DNA from: Mycobacterium sp. 852002-50816_SCH5313054-b
Lineage (GTDB): Bacteria > Actinomycetota > Actinomycetes > Mycobacteriales > Mycobacteriaceae
DNA: 42,243 nt
NCBI RefSeq assembly: GCF_001667185.1
Contig: NZ_LZIC01000009.1
Location: 1-42,243 of the forward strand
Reading direction: 5' to 3'
Below are positions 17,040 to 27,500 of the stretch, in pieces. Numbering within the stretch: position 1 is the stretch's first letter; the number at the start of each line of letters is the position of its first letter. The translations under genes and the position numbers were made by a program. A model generated the notes under the pieces. It saw only the letters and a list, made by a program, of their open reading frames with translations, did not search any database and had not been told where the DNA came from.

Positions 17040-18275
17040 ATGAAGTTTGTGCTGGCGTGCTGGGGAAGCCGTGGCGACATCGAGCCCGTCGCGGTCGTCG
17101 GCCGTGAGCTGGCGCGCCGCGGGCACGAAGTGTGCATGGCCGTCCCGCCCGACCAGATCGCCTTCGTCGAGAAGCTAGGGCTTGCGGCGGTCGCCTACGG
17201 CGTCGACTGGTCGGAGAGCATGAAACCGTTGCGCAGCTTCATGAGTTTGTTTTTCCGCCAACCCTGGCGAATCCGGGGTCTGATCAAGTTCTGGCGCGAC
17301 AGATGGGATGTCTTTACCACGTGTTGGGCCGACATGAGCAGGACGCTCGTGTCGGCGGCGGAGGGCGCCGACCTGCTATTGACCGGCCAGAGCTGGGAGG
17401 AGCAGGCAAGCAGCGTCGCGGAGTACTACAACATTCCGTTGGCCACGCTGCATTACAACCCGATACGGGCCACCGCCGCGCGCCAGGTCAGGGCGTACGA
17501 ATGGGGTTATTGGCTCCTGAGCAGGAAGGTCGAGGGCGCGCAGCGCCGTGAACTCGGCCTGCCGAAGGCCACCAAACCCGCGCCCCAACGGATCGTCGAA
17601 CGCGGCTCGCTGGAGCTGCAGGCCTATGACGCGGCGTTGTTTCCCTGGTTGCCCGCTCAATGGGCGGAATTCACCAAGGAACGACCCAACGTCGGTACGC
17701 TGACGCTGGAGTGGCAGACGGATGCCGATGACGAGATCGCGGCGTGGATCGCCGAAGGGGAACCGCCGATTTCCTTCGGCTTCGGCAGCATCCCGGTGGA
17801 CGACCCGAGCGCGATCATGGCCATGATCGGCGCGGCCACCGCGGAGTTAGGCGTGCGGGGGCTGGTGGTATCCGCCGGCAGCGACTACAGCGACGGCCCC
17901 CGTTTTGACCACGTCAAGGTGGTCGACACCATGAACTACGCGCGGATCTTTCCCACCGTTCGCGCGATCGTGCATCGCGGAGGTTCGGGCACCACAAACG
18001 CTGCCCTGCGCTCGGGCGTGCCCGCGCTGATTCTCTGGAAGTTGCCCGATCAGTTCTTCTGGGGAAATCAGATCAAACGATTGAAGGTGGGCACCGCCCG
18101 GCGCCTTTCGACGGCTAGCACGGAAACGCTCCTGACGGACCTCCGCACCATCCTCACCCCGGGATACGCCGCCCGGGCGCGGGAAGTCGCCGCGCAAATG
18201 AGCGATGCCTCCAAAGGCACCGTGGCCGCCGGCGACCTGGTCGAGAATTTCGCCCGCTCGCGGGTCGCCGGCTGA
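17040..18275 (+). CDS. Family-1 glycosyltransferase of the GPL Gtf/Rtf type, copy C
   Basis: 411 residues from ATG 17040, chosen because GAGGAG lies about five bases upstream and the protein then begins MKFVLACWGSRGDIEP like its paralogues; an upstream in-frame TTG at 17007 lies in the leader. The donor domain has HRGGSGTTNAALRSGVP and LPDQFFWGNQIKRLKVG with the Asp-Gln donor pair intact. The middle acceptor region (residues about 110-180) is shorter than in copies A and B. Expected role: cytoplasmic transfer of a deoxysugar to the lipopeptide. It has its own TATGGT-type promoter, shared with the PKS and NRPS units, so its expression may track assembly of the lipopeptide core. Confidence 0.88.
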   Translation: MKFVLACWGSRGDIEPVAVVGRELARRGHEVCMAVPPDQIAFVEKLGLAAVAYGVDWSESMKPLRSFMSLFFRQPWRIRGLIKFWRDRWDVFTTCWADMSRTLVSAAEGADLLLTGQSWEEQASSVAEYYNIPLATLHYNPIRATAARQVRAYEWGYWLLSRKVEGAQRRELGLPKATKPAPQRIVERGSLELQAYDAALFPWLPAQWAEFTKERPNVGTLTLEWQTDADDEIAAWIAEGEPPISFGFGSIPVDDPSAIMAMIGAATAELGVRGLVVSAGSDYSDGPRFDHVKVVDTMNYARIFPTVRAIVHRGGSGTTNAALRSGVPALILWKLPDQFFWGNQIKRLKVGTARRLSTASTETLLTDLRTILTPGYAARAREVAAQMSDASKGTVAAGDLVENFARSRVAG

Positions 18276-18333
18276 CCGGCTAACGGTGAGTCGGCGGCGG
18301 CGGAGCGCTTCGTCAGCGCACCGGTGAGCAAGC

Positions 18334-18379
18334 CGCGTGACGGGCGTCTCAGTTACCTATTCGCGTGACAGGCGTCTCA
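18334..18379. repeat. Two direct repeats, 28-base period, just upstream of the PKS promoter
   Basis: CGCGTGACGGGCGTCTCA (18334-18351) and CGCGTGACAGGCGTCTCA (18362-18379) differ at one of 18 positions. The second copy supplies the presumed -35 GTGACA (18365-18370). Two copies about 2.7 helical turns apart could be a regulator binding site or a local duplication. I saw no matching copy at the mbtH-NRPS promoter. Confidence 0.6.
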
Positions 18380-18440
18380 CCCAGCAAGTATGGTCTAGAA
18401 CTTGTTATACCCATGTCGAGTAGACGGTCTGGAGACGCGG
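18365..18440 (+). promoter_or_regulatory. Promoter and 5' leader of the mbtH relic-PKS unit
   Basis: GTGACA (18365-18370), an 18-base spacer, then TATGGT (18389-18394). From 18387 to the TTG at 18441 the leader is nearly the same as 32504-32557 in front of the intact mbtH, including TAGAACTTGTT, ACCCATGTC, AGTAGACGG and the Shine-Dalgarno TCTGGAGACGCGG. Confidence 0.6.
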
Positions 18441-18533
18441 TTGAGCATCAATCCCTTCGATGACGGCGGGGGCTGCTTTTTCGTCTTGGTCAACGACGAG
18501 AAGCAACAGCAGATGATCGGCGGTCGGAGATGA
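18441..18533 (+). pseudogene. Truncated mbtH relic (30 codons) feeding into the PKS start
   Basis: From TTG 18441 the frame reads [20 protein letters not shown] and then KQQQMIGGRR before TGA 18531-18533. The intact MbtH at 32558 begins [20 protein letters not shown], so the first roughly 20-24 codons, the ribosome binding site and the promoter are homologous, and similarity stops abruptly afterwards. The remaining two thirds of MbtH, including the conserved Trp-rich core, are absent, so it cannot act as an adenylation-domain partner. The stop overlaps the PKS start as ATGA (18530-18533). It may still be translated as a 30-residue leader coupled to the PKS. No MbtH is needed by a PKS without A domains, which favours a promoter-capture event. 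Confidence 0.8.
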
Positions 18534-21500
18534 CCGATCTGCAGAACAATCTCGAGACACCAAAACCGGCGCGTGGATCGCAGGGGACGGGCGACAGCTT
18601 CGCGATCGTCGGCTATGCCGTGCGCCTCCCGGGTGCCGCGGATGCCAACGAGTTCTGGGATGTCCTGTGCGAAGGCCGGGATGCTATCTCGGAGGTGCCC
18701 CAGGACCGCTGGGATGTCGAGGAATTCTATGACCCGGATCCCGATGCGCCCGGCAAGATCGTCAGCCGCCGGGCCGGATTCATCGAGGACGTGACGGGGT
18801 TCGACGCGCCGTTCTTCGGGCTGTCGAACCGCGAAACCATGCTGATCGACCCGCAGCACCGGATATTGCTGGAGACGGCGTGGCAGGCGGTGGAGCATTC
18901 GGGAACCGCCCCGTCGGCGCTGGCGAACACCAAGACCGGTGTGTTCATGGGTCTGGGCACCCATGACTACCTGGGATTGATCTCCGAACAGCTGAGTTAC
19001 GAGGAGATCGAGGCCTACGTCGCGATCGGGACGTCGTCCGCCGCGGGAGCCGGCCGGATCAGCTATGGGCTTGGGCTGCAGGGTCCGGCGGTGTCTGTCG
19101 ACACCGCGTGCAGCTCGTCGCTGGTGGCCGTCCACCAGGCGTGCCAGGCCCTGCGCTTCGGGGAATGTGACCTCGCGCTGGCCGGCGGCGTGAACGTGCT
19201 GCTCAGCGCGAAGACCGCGATGACCTTCTCCCACGCGCACATGCTGGCCCCGGACGGCCGGTGCAAGACCTTCGACGCGGCCGCCGACGGTTATGTGCGC
19301 GGCGAGGGCTGCGGTGTCGTGGTCGTCAAGCGCCTCGAGGACGCGATCCGAGACGGTGACCGGATCCGGGCCGTGATCCGAGGGAGCGCGGTCAACCAGG
19401 ACGGTGCGTCGGGCGGGTTGACGGTGCCCAACGGGGTCGCCCAACAGCGCGTGATCGCCGAGGCGTTGCAGTGCGCGGGTGTCGCGCCCGGTGACGTGGG
19501 ATACCTGGAGGCGCACGGGACCGGCACCTCGTTGGGTGATCCGATCGAAGTACAGGCCGCCGGTGCCGCATTGGGCAAAGGGCGCGACGCCGACCGGCCG
19601 TTGCTGATCGGGTCGGTGAAGACGAACATCGGGCACCTGGAGGCGGCCGCGGGAATCGCGGGTCTGATCAAGGTGATCCTGTCGCTCGAGCACGAGGTGC
19701 TGCCGAAGCACTTGAACTTCAGCAAACCGTCGCCGCACATCCCGTGGGACCGGCTTCCCGTGCGGGTGGTCGACGAGGCCCAACCCTGGGCGCGCGCCGA
19801 CCGGCCCCGGATCGCCGGGATCAGCTCGTTCGGGTTCTCCGGAACCAACGCGCACATCATCCTCCAAGAAGCTCCAGTAGCGCCCGAAGCCGTCGCCGCG
19901 GCGCCGCAGGCCCCGTCGGACGACAGGCGGTTCAGCCTGTTGCCGCTCTCGGCGCGCAACCCGGCGGCCCTGGCGGAGCTCGCCCAGGCCTACAGCGGTT
20001 GGCTGGCCGCCCACCCGGACGCGTCGTTGGCCGACGTCTGCCTCACCGCCGGGGCCGGGCGATCGCACTTCGAGCACCGGGCCGCCCTGGTGGTGAACTC
20101 GACGGACTCCGCACGTGAGCAACTCGCCGCGCTGGCCGACGATCGCCCCGCACCGGGCTTGCTGCGCGGTGACTGCACCGATCGGCCGAAGACGGCGTGG
20201 TTGTTCACGGGCCAGGGCAGCCAGTATGCCGGCATGGCACGGGAGCTCTTCGAGACTGAGCCGGTGTTCGCCGAGACGATGACCCGCTGCGCGGCGGCGG
20301 TTGCCGACGTGCTCGAAAAGCCGCTGCTGGACGTCATTTTCGATCCGGACGGTGACGACGCCTTGCGCCAAACCAGTTACGCCCAGCCCGCCTTGTTCGC
20401 GGTGGAGATGGGCCTGGCCTGCCTCTGGCAGTCGTGGGGCTTCGAAGCGGACGTGGTGATCGGCCACAGCGTCGGCCAGTACACGGCGGCCTGCGTCGCG
20501 GGCGTGTTCAGCCTCGAGGACGGAATGCTGCTGATGGCCGAGCGCGGCCGCCTGTTCGGCAGCCTGCCCGAAGGCGGCCGGATGGTCGCGGTCTTCGCCG
20601 CCCCCGAGCGGGTGGAAAGCATCACCGACGAATTCCCCAGCCTTTCCGTGGCCGCCTACAACGGCGCCAACACCGTGCTGTCGGGACCCGTGCAGGATCT
20701 CGACCAGGCGGTGGCCGGCTTGGAAGCCGACGGTGTGCGCTGTGACTGGCTGGACACCAGCCACGCCTTCCACTCGGCGCTGCTGGATCCGGTCCTCGAC
20801 GAGTTCGAGTCGTACGCGAACCGTTTTGAGTTCGGCGCACCGCAAAAGACATTGGTGTGCAACCGCACCGGCGCGGCCCTGGGCAGGAGCGCGAAACTGG
20901 ACGGCGCCTACTGGCGCCGCCATGCGCGCCAACCGGTCGAATTCGCCAAGAGTGTGCGCACACTGGCCGAACTGCACTGCACGATGCTGCTGGAGATCGG
21001 GCCCCAACCGATCCTCACCGCGGCGGCCATGCGGGCGTGGCCGGATCCGGGCACCGCACCCCGGGCGATCGCGTCGATGCGTAAGAACATCGCCGATCAC
21101 CGCCAGATCACCGAAGCGCTCGCCAACGCTTACATCGTCGGGCACCGACCCGACTTCGGCGCTCTGGCGCCGGCGACCGCGCGCAAGCTCGACCTGCCCA
21201 CCTATCCGTTCCAGCACCGCCAGTACTGGTTCCGTGAGCGGAAGGTGGCGTCCACCCACACTTCCAGCCAGGCCTCAGCCACGCGGACCCAGGCCGTCGG
21301 GCTCCTGGAGGACGGCCGGATCGAGGAGCTCGCTGCGCTACTGGGCGGCGGGGACAGTAATCCACAGACCGTCGATGTGCTGAAACAGCTTGCGGCAGAA
21401 CACAACCAACAGCGTAATGCGCAGTCCGTCGCGGACTCCCGCTACGAGATCCGCTGGGAGAAATCCGCCGTCAAAACCTCGGGCGCGACTGCCGGCGAGG

Positions 21501-24500
21501 GCATTGCGTGGCTCCTCGTCAGCGACGACGCCGAGGCGGTTCAGCCGTTGGTCGACGCGCTGACCGCACGTGGGCACCGGCACCGGATCGTGGGGTTGCC
21601 GGTGTCCGACGCTGACGCGGTTCGGCTCAAAGAGACGTTGCGCACTGCGTCCGCAGACGAACCGACGCTGCGTATCCTGCATCTCGGGGCCCTCGGATCG
21701 GACACGGCACCGTCGACGCAGTCGCTGTTGCGGATGCAACACCAAGTCCTGAGCGGGACGCGGCGACTCTTCTGCGCCGCGGCTGCCGCTGAACTGCGCG
21801 CGCCCATCTGGCTGATAACCCGTGGCGCACAACGGGTCACCGGCGCGGACAAGGTGTCACCGGCGCAGTCCTGCCTGTGGGGCTTCGGTCGCGCCGCGGC
21901 GCTGGAACACCCCCGACTGTGGGGCGGACTGGCGGATCTGGCCGAAGGCGGCGCCTTGGACGGCGGGGTGTGGTCCCGGCTGATCGACCAGCTGGTGGCG
22001 GCACCGGCCGGCGAAGACCAACTCGCGCTTCGGGACCAGGCGGTCTACGTTCCCCGGCTGACTCGACGCGCGGGGCAGCCGGCCGCGACACCGCTGGCAC
22101 TGCGTGAGGACGCGACATATCTGGTGACCGGCGGGCTGGGCGCGATCGGACTGGAAGTCGCGGCATACCTGGCCGCGCATGGAGCCCGGCATCTGGTGCT
22201 GACCAGCCGGCGCGCGCCCAGCGACGCCGCGCAACAACGCATCGATGCGATATGCGAGCAGACCGGCGCCGAAGTGCGGGTCATCACGGCCGACGTTTCC
22301 AACCCGCACGATGTTGCTCACGTCTTGGCCACCGTGCGGGCCGAACTCCCGCCGCTGGCCGGCGTCGTGCACGCCGCGGGTGAGATCAGCACCACCCCGC
22401 TGCAATCCTTGGATGACGCCGAAGTGGATCGGGTGTTCGCCGGGAAGGTGTGGGGCGCTTGGAATTTGAGCGAAGCTACCGCGGACCTGAAGCTGGACTT
22501 CTTCCTCAGCACCTCCTCGATTGCCGGGGTATGGGGCGCCGGCGGCCAGACCGCTTACAGCGCGGCCAACGCCTTCCTCGACGGGCTGGCCTGGCGGCTG
22601 CGTGAGCAGGGTGTGCCCGGGATCAGCGTCAACTTCGGTCCGTGGTTGGCGGCGGGCATGGCCGACGAGGCCGCCCGCGCGGAGCTGGACAAGCGTGGGG
22701 TCCGGCCACTGTCGCCGGCCGATGCATTGGCGGGGATGGCCGAACTGATGGCGTCTTCGGGCAAGGGCGTATCCCACGGGGTGGTGGCCCGGATCGACTG
22801 GGCCGGCTTCCTGCCGCTGTACCAGATGGCGGGCAAGCGATCATTCTTCACGCAGTTGCAGCGTGAGGTGCCCGAGTCGGCACAGGCACCGGCAGAGTCC
22901 GGGACCACGCAATTGGTCGACCGGCTCACCGCGGCCCCGGTGCAGCAGCGGAAGAAACTCGTCGTGGACTACCTGCGTGACGCCGTCGCGGACGTGACCC
23001 GCATCGACCCCGCCGAAGTCCGCGAGGAGGCCGGACTGTTCGACCTCGGCATGGATTCGCTGATGGCCGTCGAACTGCGGCGCCGGCTCGAGCGAGCGGT
23101 GGGCGCGCAGCTGCCATCGACCCTGGCGATGGACTACCCGCGTATCACCGACGTCGCGAATTTCCTCATCAACGACGTCCTCAGCCTCGACGCATCGGCG
23201 TCCGCGGGTGCGGCGGCGCCGCCGGCGCCGGTCGCCGCCGCGGTGACGGCGCGCACGGACGAGCCGATCGCGATCGTCGCGGTCGCATGCCGCTTCCCGG
23301 GTGCGCCCGATCCCGAGGCGTACTGGGACTTGCTGTCCGGCGGTGTCGATGCGATCCGGGAGATCCCGGATGACCGCTTCGACGTCGACGAGTATTACGA
23401 CCCGGATCCCGAGGCGCCGGGCAAGATCTACACGCGCTACGGCGGATACCTCGAAAGCATCGACGGGTTCGATCCGGAGTTCTTCGGCATTTCCCCGCGC
23501 GAAGCCGTGTGGATGGATCCGCAGCAGCGGTTGATGCTGGAGATCGCGTGGGAGGGCCTGGAACGTGCCGGGTATGCGCCTGCGGCGTTGCGCGGCAGTC
23601 GAACTGGCGTGTTCGTGGGCGTGGCCGCCAACGAGTACTCCCAGCTGCTGAACGCCAACTCGGTCGAGACCATCGAGGCCCACTTCATCACCGGCAATGC
23701 CCTCAATGTCATCGCGGGCCGGGTGGCGTTCGCGCTGGGGCTGGAAGGCCCGGCGATGGCGGTGGACACCGCGTGCAGCGCGTCGCTGGTGGCCGTCCAT
23801 CAGGCCTGCCAGGCCTTGCATTCCGGTGACTGCGACATGGCGCTGGCCGGTGGGGTGAACGTCTTGGTGAGCCCGGCGTCCATCGTTGCCACCGCGCGCG
23901 CCAGGATGCTGGCCGCCGACGGCCGATGCAAGACCTTCGACGCCGCCGCGAACGGCTACGCGCGCAGTGAAGGCTGCGGGATCCTGGTGCTCAAGCGGCT
24001 CAGCGATGCGCAGCGCGACGGCGATCACATCTGCGCGGTCATCAAGGGCAGCGCGGTCAACCAGGACGGCGCTTCCAGCGGTCTGACCGTGCCGAACGGC
24101 GGTGCGCAGCAACGGCTTATCGCCGCGACGCTGGCTCGCGCCGGTCTCGTCGGCGGGGACGTCGATTACCTCGAGGCGCACGGCACGGGCACCTCGCTGG
24201 GTGACCCGATCGAGGTCCAGGCCGCCGCGGCCGCCTACGGCGTTGGCCGCGACCCGAACCGGCCGCTGCTGATCGGATCGGCCAAGACCAACATCGGGCA
24301 CCTCGAGTCGGCCGCGGGGATCGCCGGTCTGATCAAGGTCGTGTTGTCCTTGCAGCACGAGGTCCTGCCGCAGAACCTTCACTTCGAGAACCCGTCACCG
24401 AACATTCCGTGGGACTCGCTGCCGGTCCGGGTGGTGGACCACGCGATTGAGTGGCACGCCAACGGCAGGCCGCGCCGCGCCGGGACAAGCTCGTTCGGAT

Positions 24501-27500
24501 TCTCCGGCACGAATGCACACGTCCTGATCGAGGAGGCGCCGCCGCCATCGGCAGTGGTCGACGTCACCCCGGAAGGCGACGCGGTTCCCGACAACACCGC
24601 GACACCGGAGCCGGCCGCCGAAGATCAACCGGTCGGCGTGTTGCCGCTCTCGGCGCGATCACCGGAGGCGCTGGTGACGTTGGCGCAGCGGTATGGAGCC
24701 TGGCTGGAGGAGCACCCGGAGGCCGATGTCGCCGATCTGTGCTACACGGCGGGCGTAGGGCGTTCGCATTTCGAACACCGCGCCGCGTTTGTCGTGGATT
24801 CGGCCGCGGGTGCCCGCGAGCTGCTGGCCGGATTGGCCGAGAACCGGCTGGGACCGGGTGCGGTGCGTGGCGTGTGCGGTGACCCGCCGAAGACGGCGTG
24901 GTTGTTCACCGGTCAGGGTAGCCAGTACCCGGGAATGGCGCGTGAACTGTTCGACACCGAGCCGGTGTTCGCCGACACCGTGCGGCAATGCGCGGAAGCG
25001 GTCGATCCGATGCTGCCGCGGCCGTTGCTCGAGGTGCTGTTCGACACTGACAGCGACACCGGCGGTAACGCCGGAAAAGGGCTGGGCCACACCTCTTTTG
25101 CGCAGCCGGCGCTGTTCGCCGTCGAGATGGGTCTGGCGCGGCTCTGGCAGTCGTGGGGCATCGAGCCAGACGTGGTGCTGGGGCACAGTGTGGGCCAGTA
25201 CGCCGCCGCGTGCGTGGCCGGAGTGTTCAGCCTCGAGGACGGGGCACGCCTGATGGCCGAGCGCGGGCGGCTGTTCGGCAGTCTGCCCGAGGGTGGGCGG
25301 ATGGTCGCGGTATTCGCCGACGCGCAAAAAGTGGACAGCGTCGCCGAAGAATTCCCGCACATTTCGGTCGCCGCCTACAACGGCCCCAACACGGTGCTGT
25401 CGGGTCCCGGCGCGGACCTGGAGGAGATCGTCACCACGTTGACCGGCGAGGGAGTGCGCTGCACGTGGCTGGACACCAGTCATGCCTTCCACTCCGAGCT
25501 GCTGGACCCGGTGCTTGACGAATTCGAATCGTACGCAAGCAAGTTCGAATTCGCCGTTCCGACCCTGCCCCTTGTGTGCAACCGGACCGGCGCGCTGCTC
25601 ACCGCGGAAACCCCGCTGGACGCCCAGTATTGGCGGCGACATTCCCGCCAGCCGGTGCAGTTCGCCGAAAGCGTGCGCACCGTGGCGGCGCTGGGCTGCT
25701 CGGTGTTGATGGAGATCGGTCCGCAACCGGTCCTGACCAACGCTGCCGTGCAGGCCTGGCCGGAATCCTCGGCCTCCCCGCGTCCGATCGTGTCACTGCG
25801 CAAGGACGCCGATGCCCGGCGTCAGATGGCCGAAGCGCTGGCCGCGGCGTACGTCAGCGGCCATCGGCCGGTATTCGCTGCGCTGCACCATCGGCCGCGC
25901 CACAAACTCGAACTGCCCACCTATGCTTTCCAGCGCCGTCGTTTCTGGCCCAAGAATGCCGACATCCGCGGCATCGACGGGCATGGCGCCACCGGATCCG
26001 GAATCCTGGGGAACTCAAAGGATCTTGCCTCCGGCGACTCCGTCTACACCAGTCGGTGGTCCGTCAACACGCAGCCATGGCTGTCGCATCACGTCATCTA
26101 CGGCTCGGTAGTCGTTCCGGGCGCGACGTACGCGGCGATGGCCCTTGCCACGGTCGGGGCGCCGGCGCAGGTGCGGGAAGTCTTCTTCTACGAACCGATC
26201 ATCCTGGGCGACAAGACTTCCCGGGAGGTGCAGCTGGCGGTGCATCCGGTCGACGGCGGCTGGACCTTCCAGGTGCACAGCCGCCCGTACGGTGATCGTG
26301 ACGCCGAGTGGTCGTTGAACGCCGACGGTCAGATCGTCAGCGGTGGCGCTGATGTCCAGGACGAGCCCGCACTGGAGCCGACGGAATCCATCGACGCGGC
26401 CTGCGAGCGGCTGGGCCGCGCGCGTCCGCAACAGCTGTTCGACACCTTCGCCGACATGGAGCTGACCTGGGGTCCCACCTGGTCCACGTCGCTCAAATCG
26501 CTATGGTCCGGTGACGGCGAGGCGATCGGCGATATCGCCATCGGCGACGAGCTTGCCGAACACCTCGGCAGCGAGCCGATCCATCCGGTGCTGCTCGATC
26601 TGTGCACCGGAATTGCCTTCCCGGCCTTGGAGGCGGCGCTCGCGGCGACCGAGGATGGCGGGGGTTTGAGCGATCTGTTCCTGCCGCTGCGGTACGGGCG
26701 GGTGGTGCTGCATGACGAGATGCCACGGCGGTTCTACTGCCGCGCGCGGTGGCAGAAGGGCGGTCTCGACAGCGAAACCCAGGCGTTCGATCTCGATTTC
26801 GTGGATCGTGACGGTCGCCAGCTGGGCGAGATTCGCGACTTCACCGTCAAGCGCGCGCCCCGGGAGGCGTTGCTGCGCGGGCTCGGCGGCGATGCCACCC
26901 GCAACCTGTACACCCTCGGCTGGGAGGAGGTGCCGGCACCGGCATCGGGCGGCGCTGTCGCAAACGGCGACGGCACCTGGCTGATCGCCGGGTTCGACGA
27001 GCTGGCGGCCGACGTGCCCGGTTGTGTCTCCGTGGACCGTGCATCGGTGGATCCGGAGCGCTGGAAGCGGGTGTTCGCGGAGGCTCAGGAGCGCGGTGCG
27101 CCGGTCTCCGGCGTGGTCTGGCGCAGCCCCGGGCGGCCCGACGCGGAAGAGTCGGGCGCCGAATTCGCCGCGCGGCTGGAGACCGAGATCGATGAGCTGC
27201 TCACCGTCGTGCGCACGGTGTTGGCCCAGCAAGACCTGAAACTCACCGGCGGACTGTGGATCGTCACCGAACGGGCGGTGGCGACCGAGCCCGGCGAGCC
27301 GGTCGACCCGGCTCAGTCGGCGCTGTGGGGCTTTGGACGGACCGTCATCACCGAGCAGCCGAGCCTGCGCTGCAGGCTGGTCGACTGCGACGGGGCCGAC
27401 GACGCCGTGCGTTCGCTGGCCGGCCTGCTCGGCGCACCCGCCGACGAACCGGAAATCGCACTGCGACAAGGAAAGTACTTGGTCCCGCGGCTGCTGCCGT

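Noticed and set aside
18395..21259. Long minus-strand frame (954 codons) opposite the PKS start
   Set aside because: Antisense to well-conserved KS and AT domains and to the mbtH relic; composition typical of antisense frames in GC-rich DNA.
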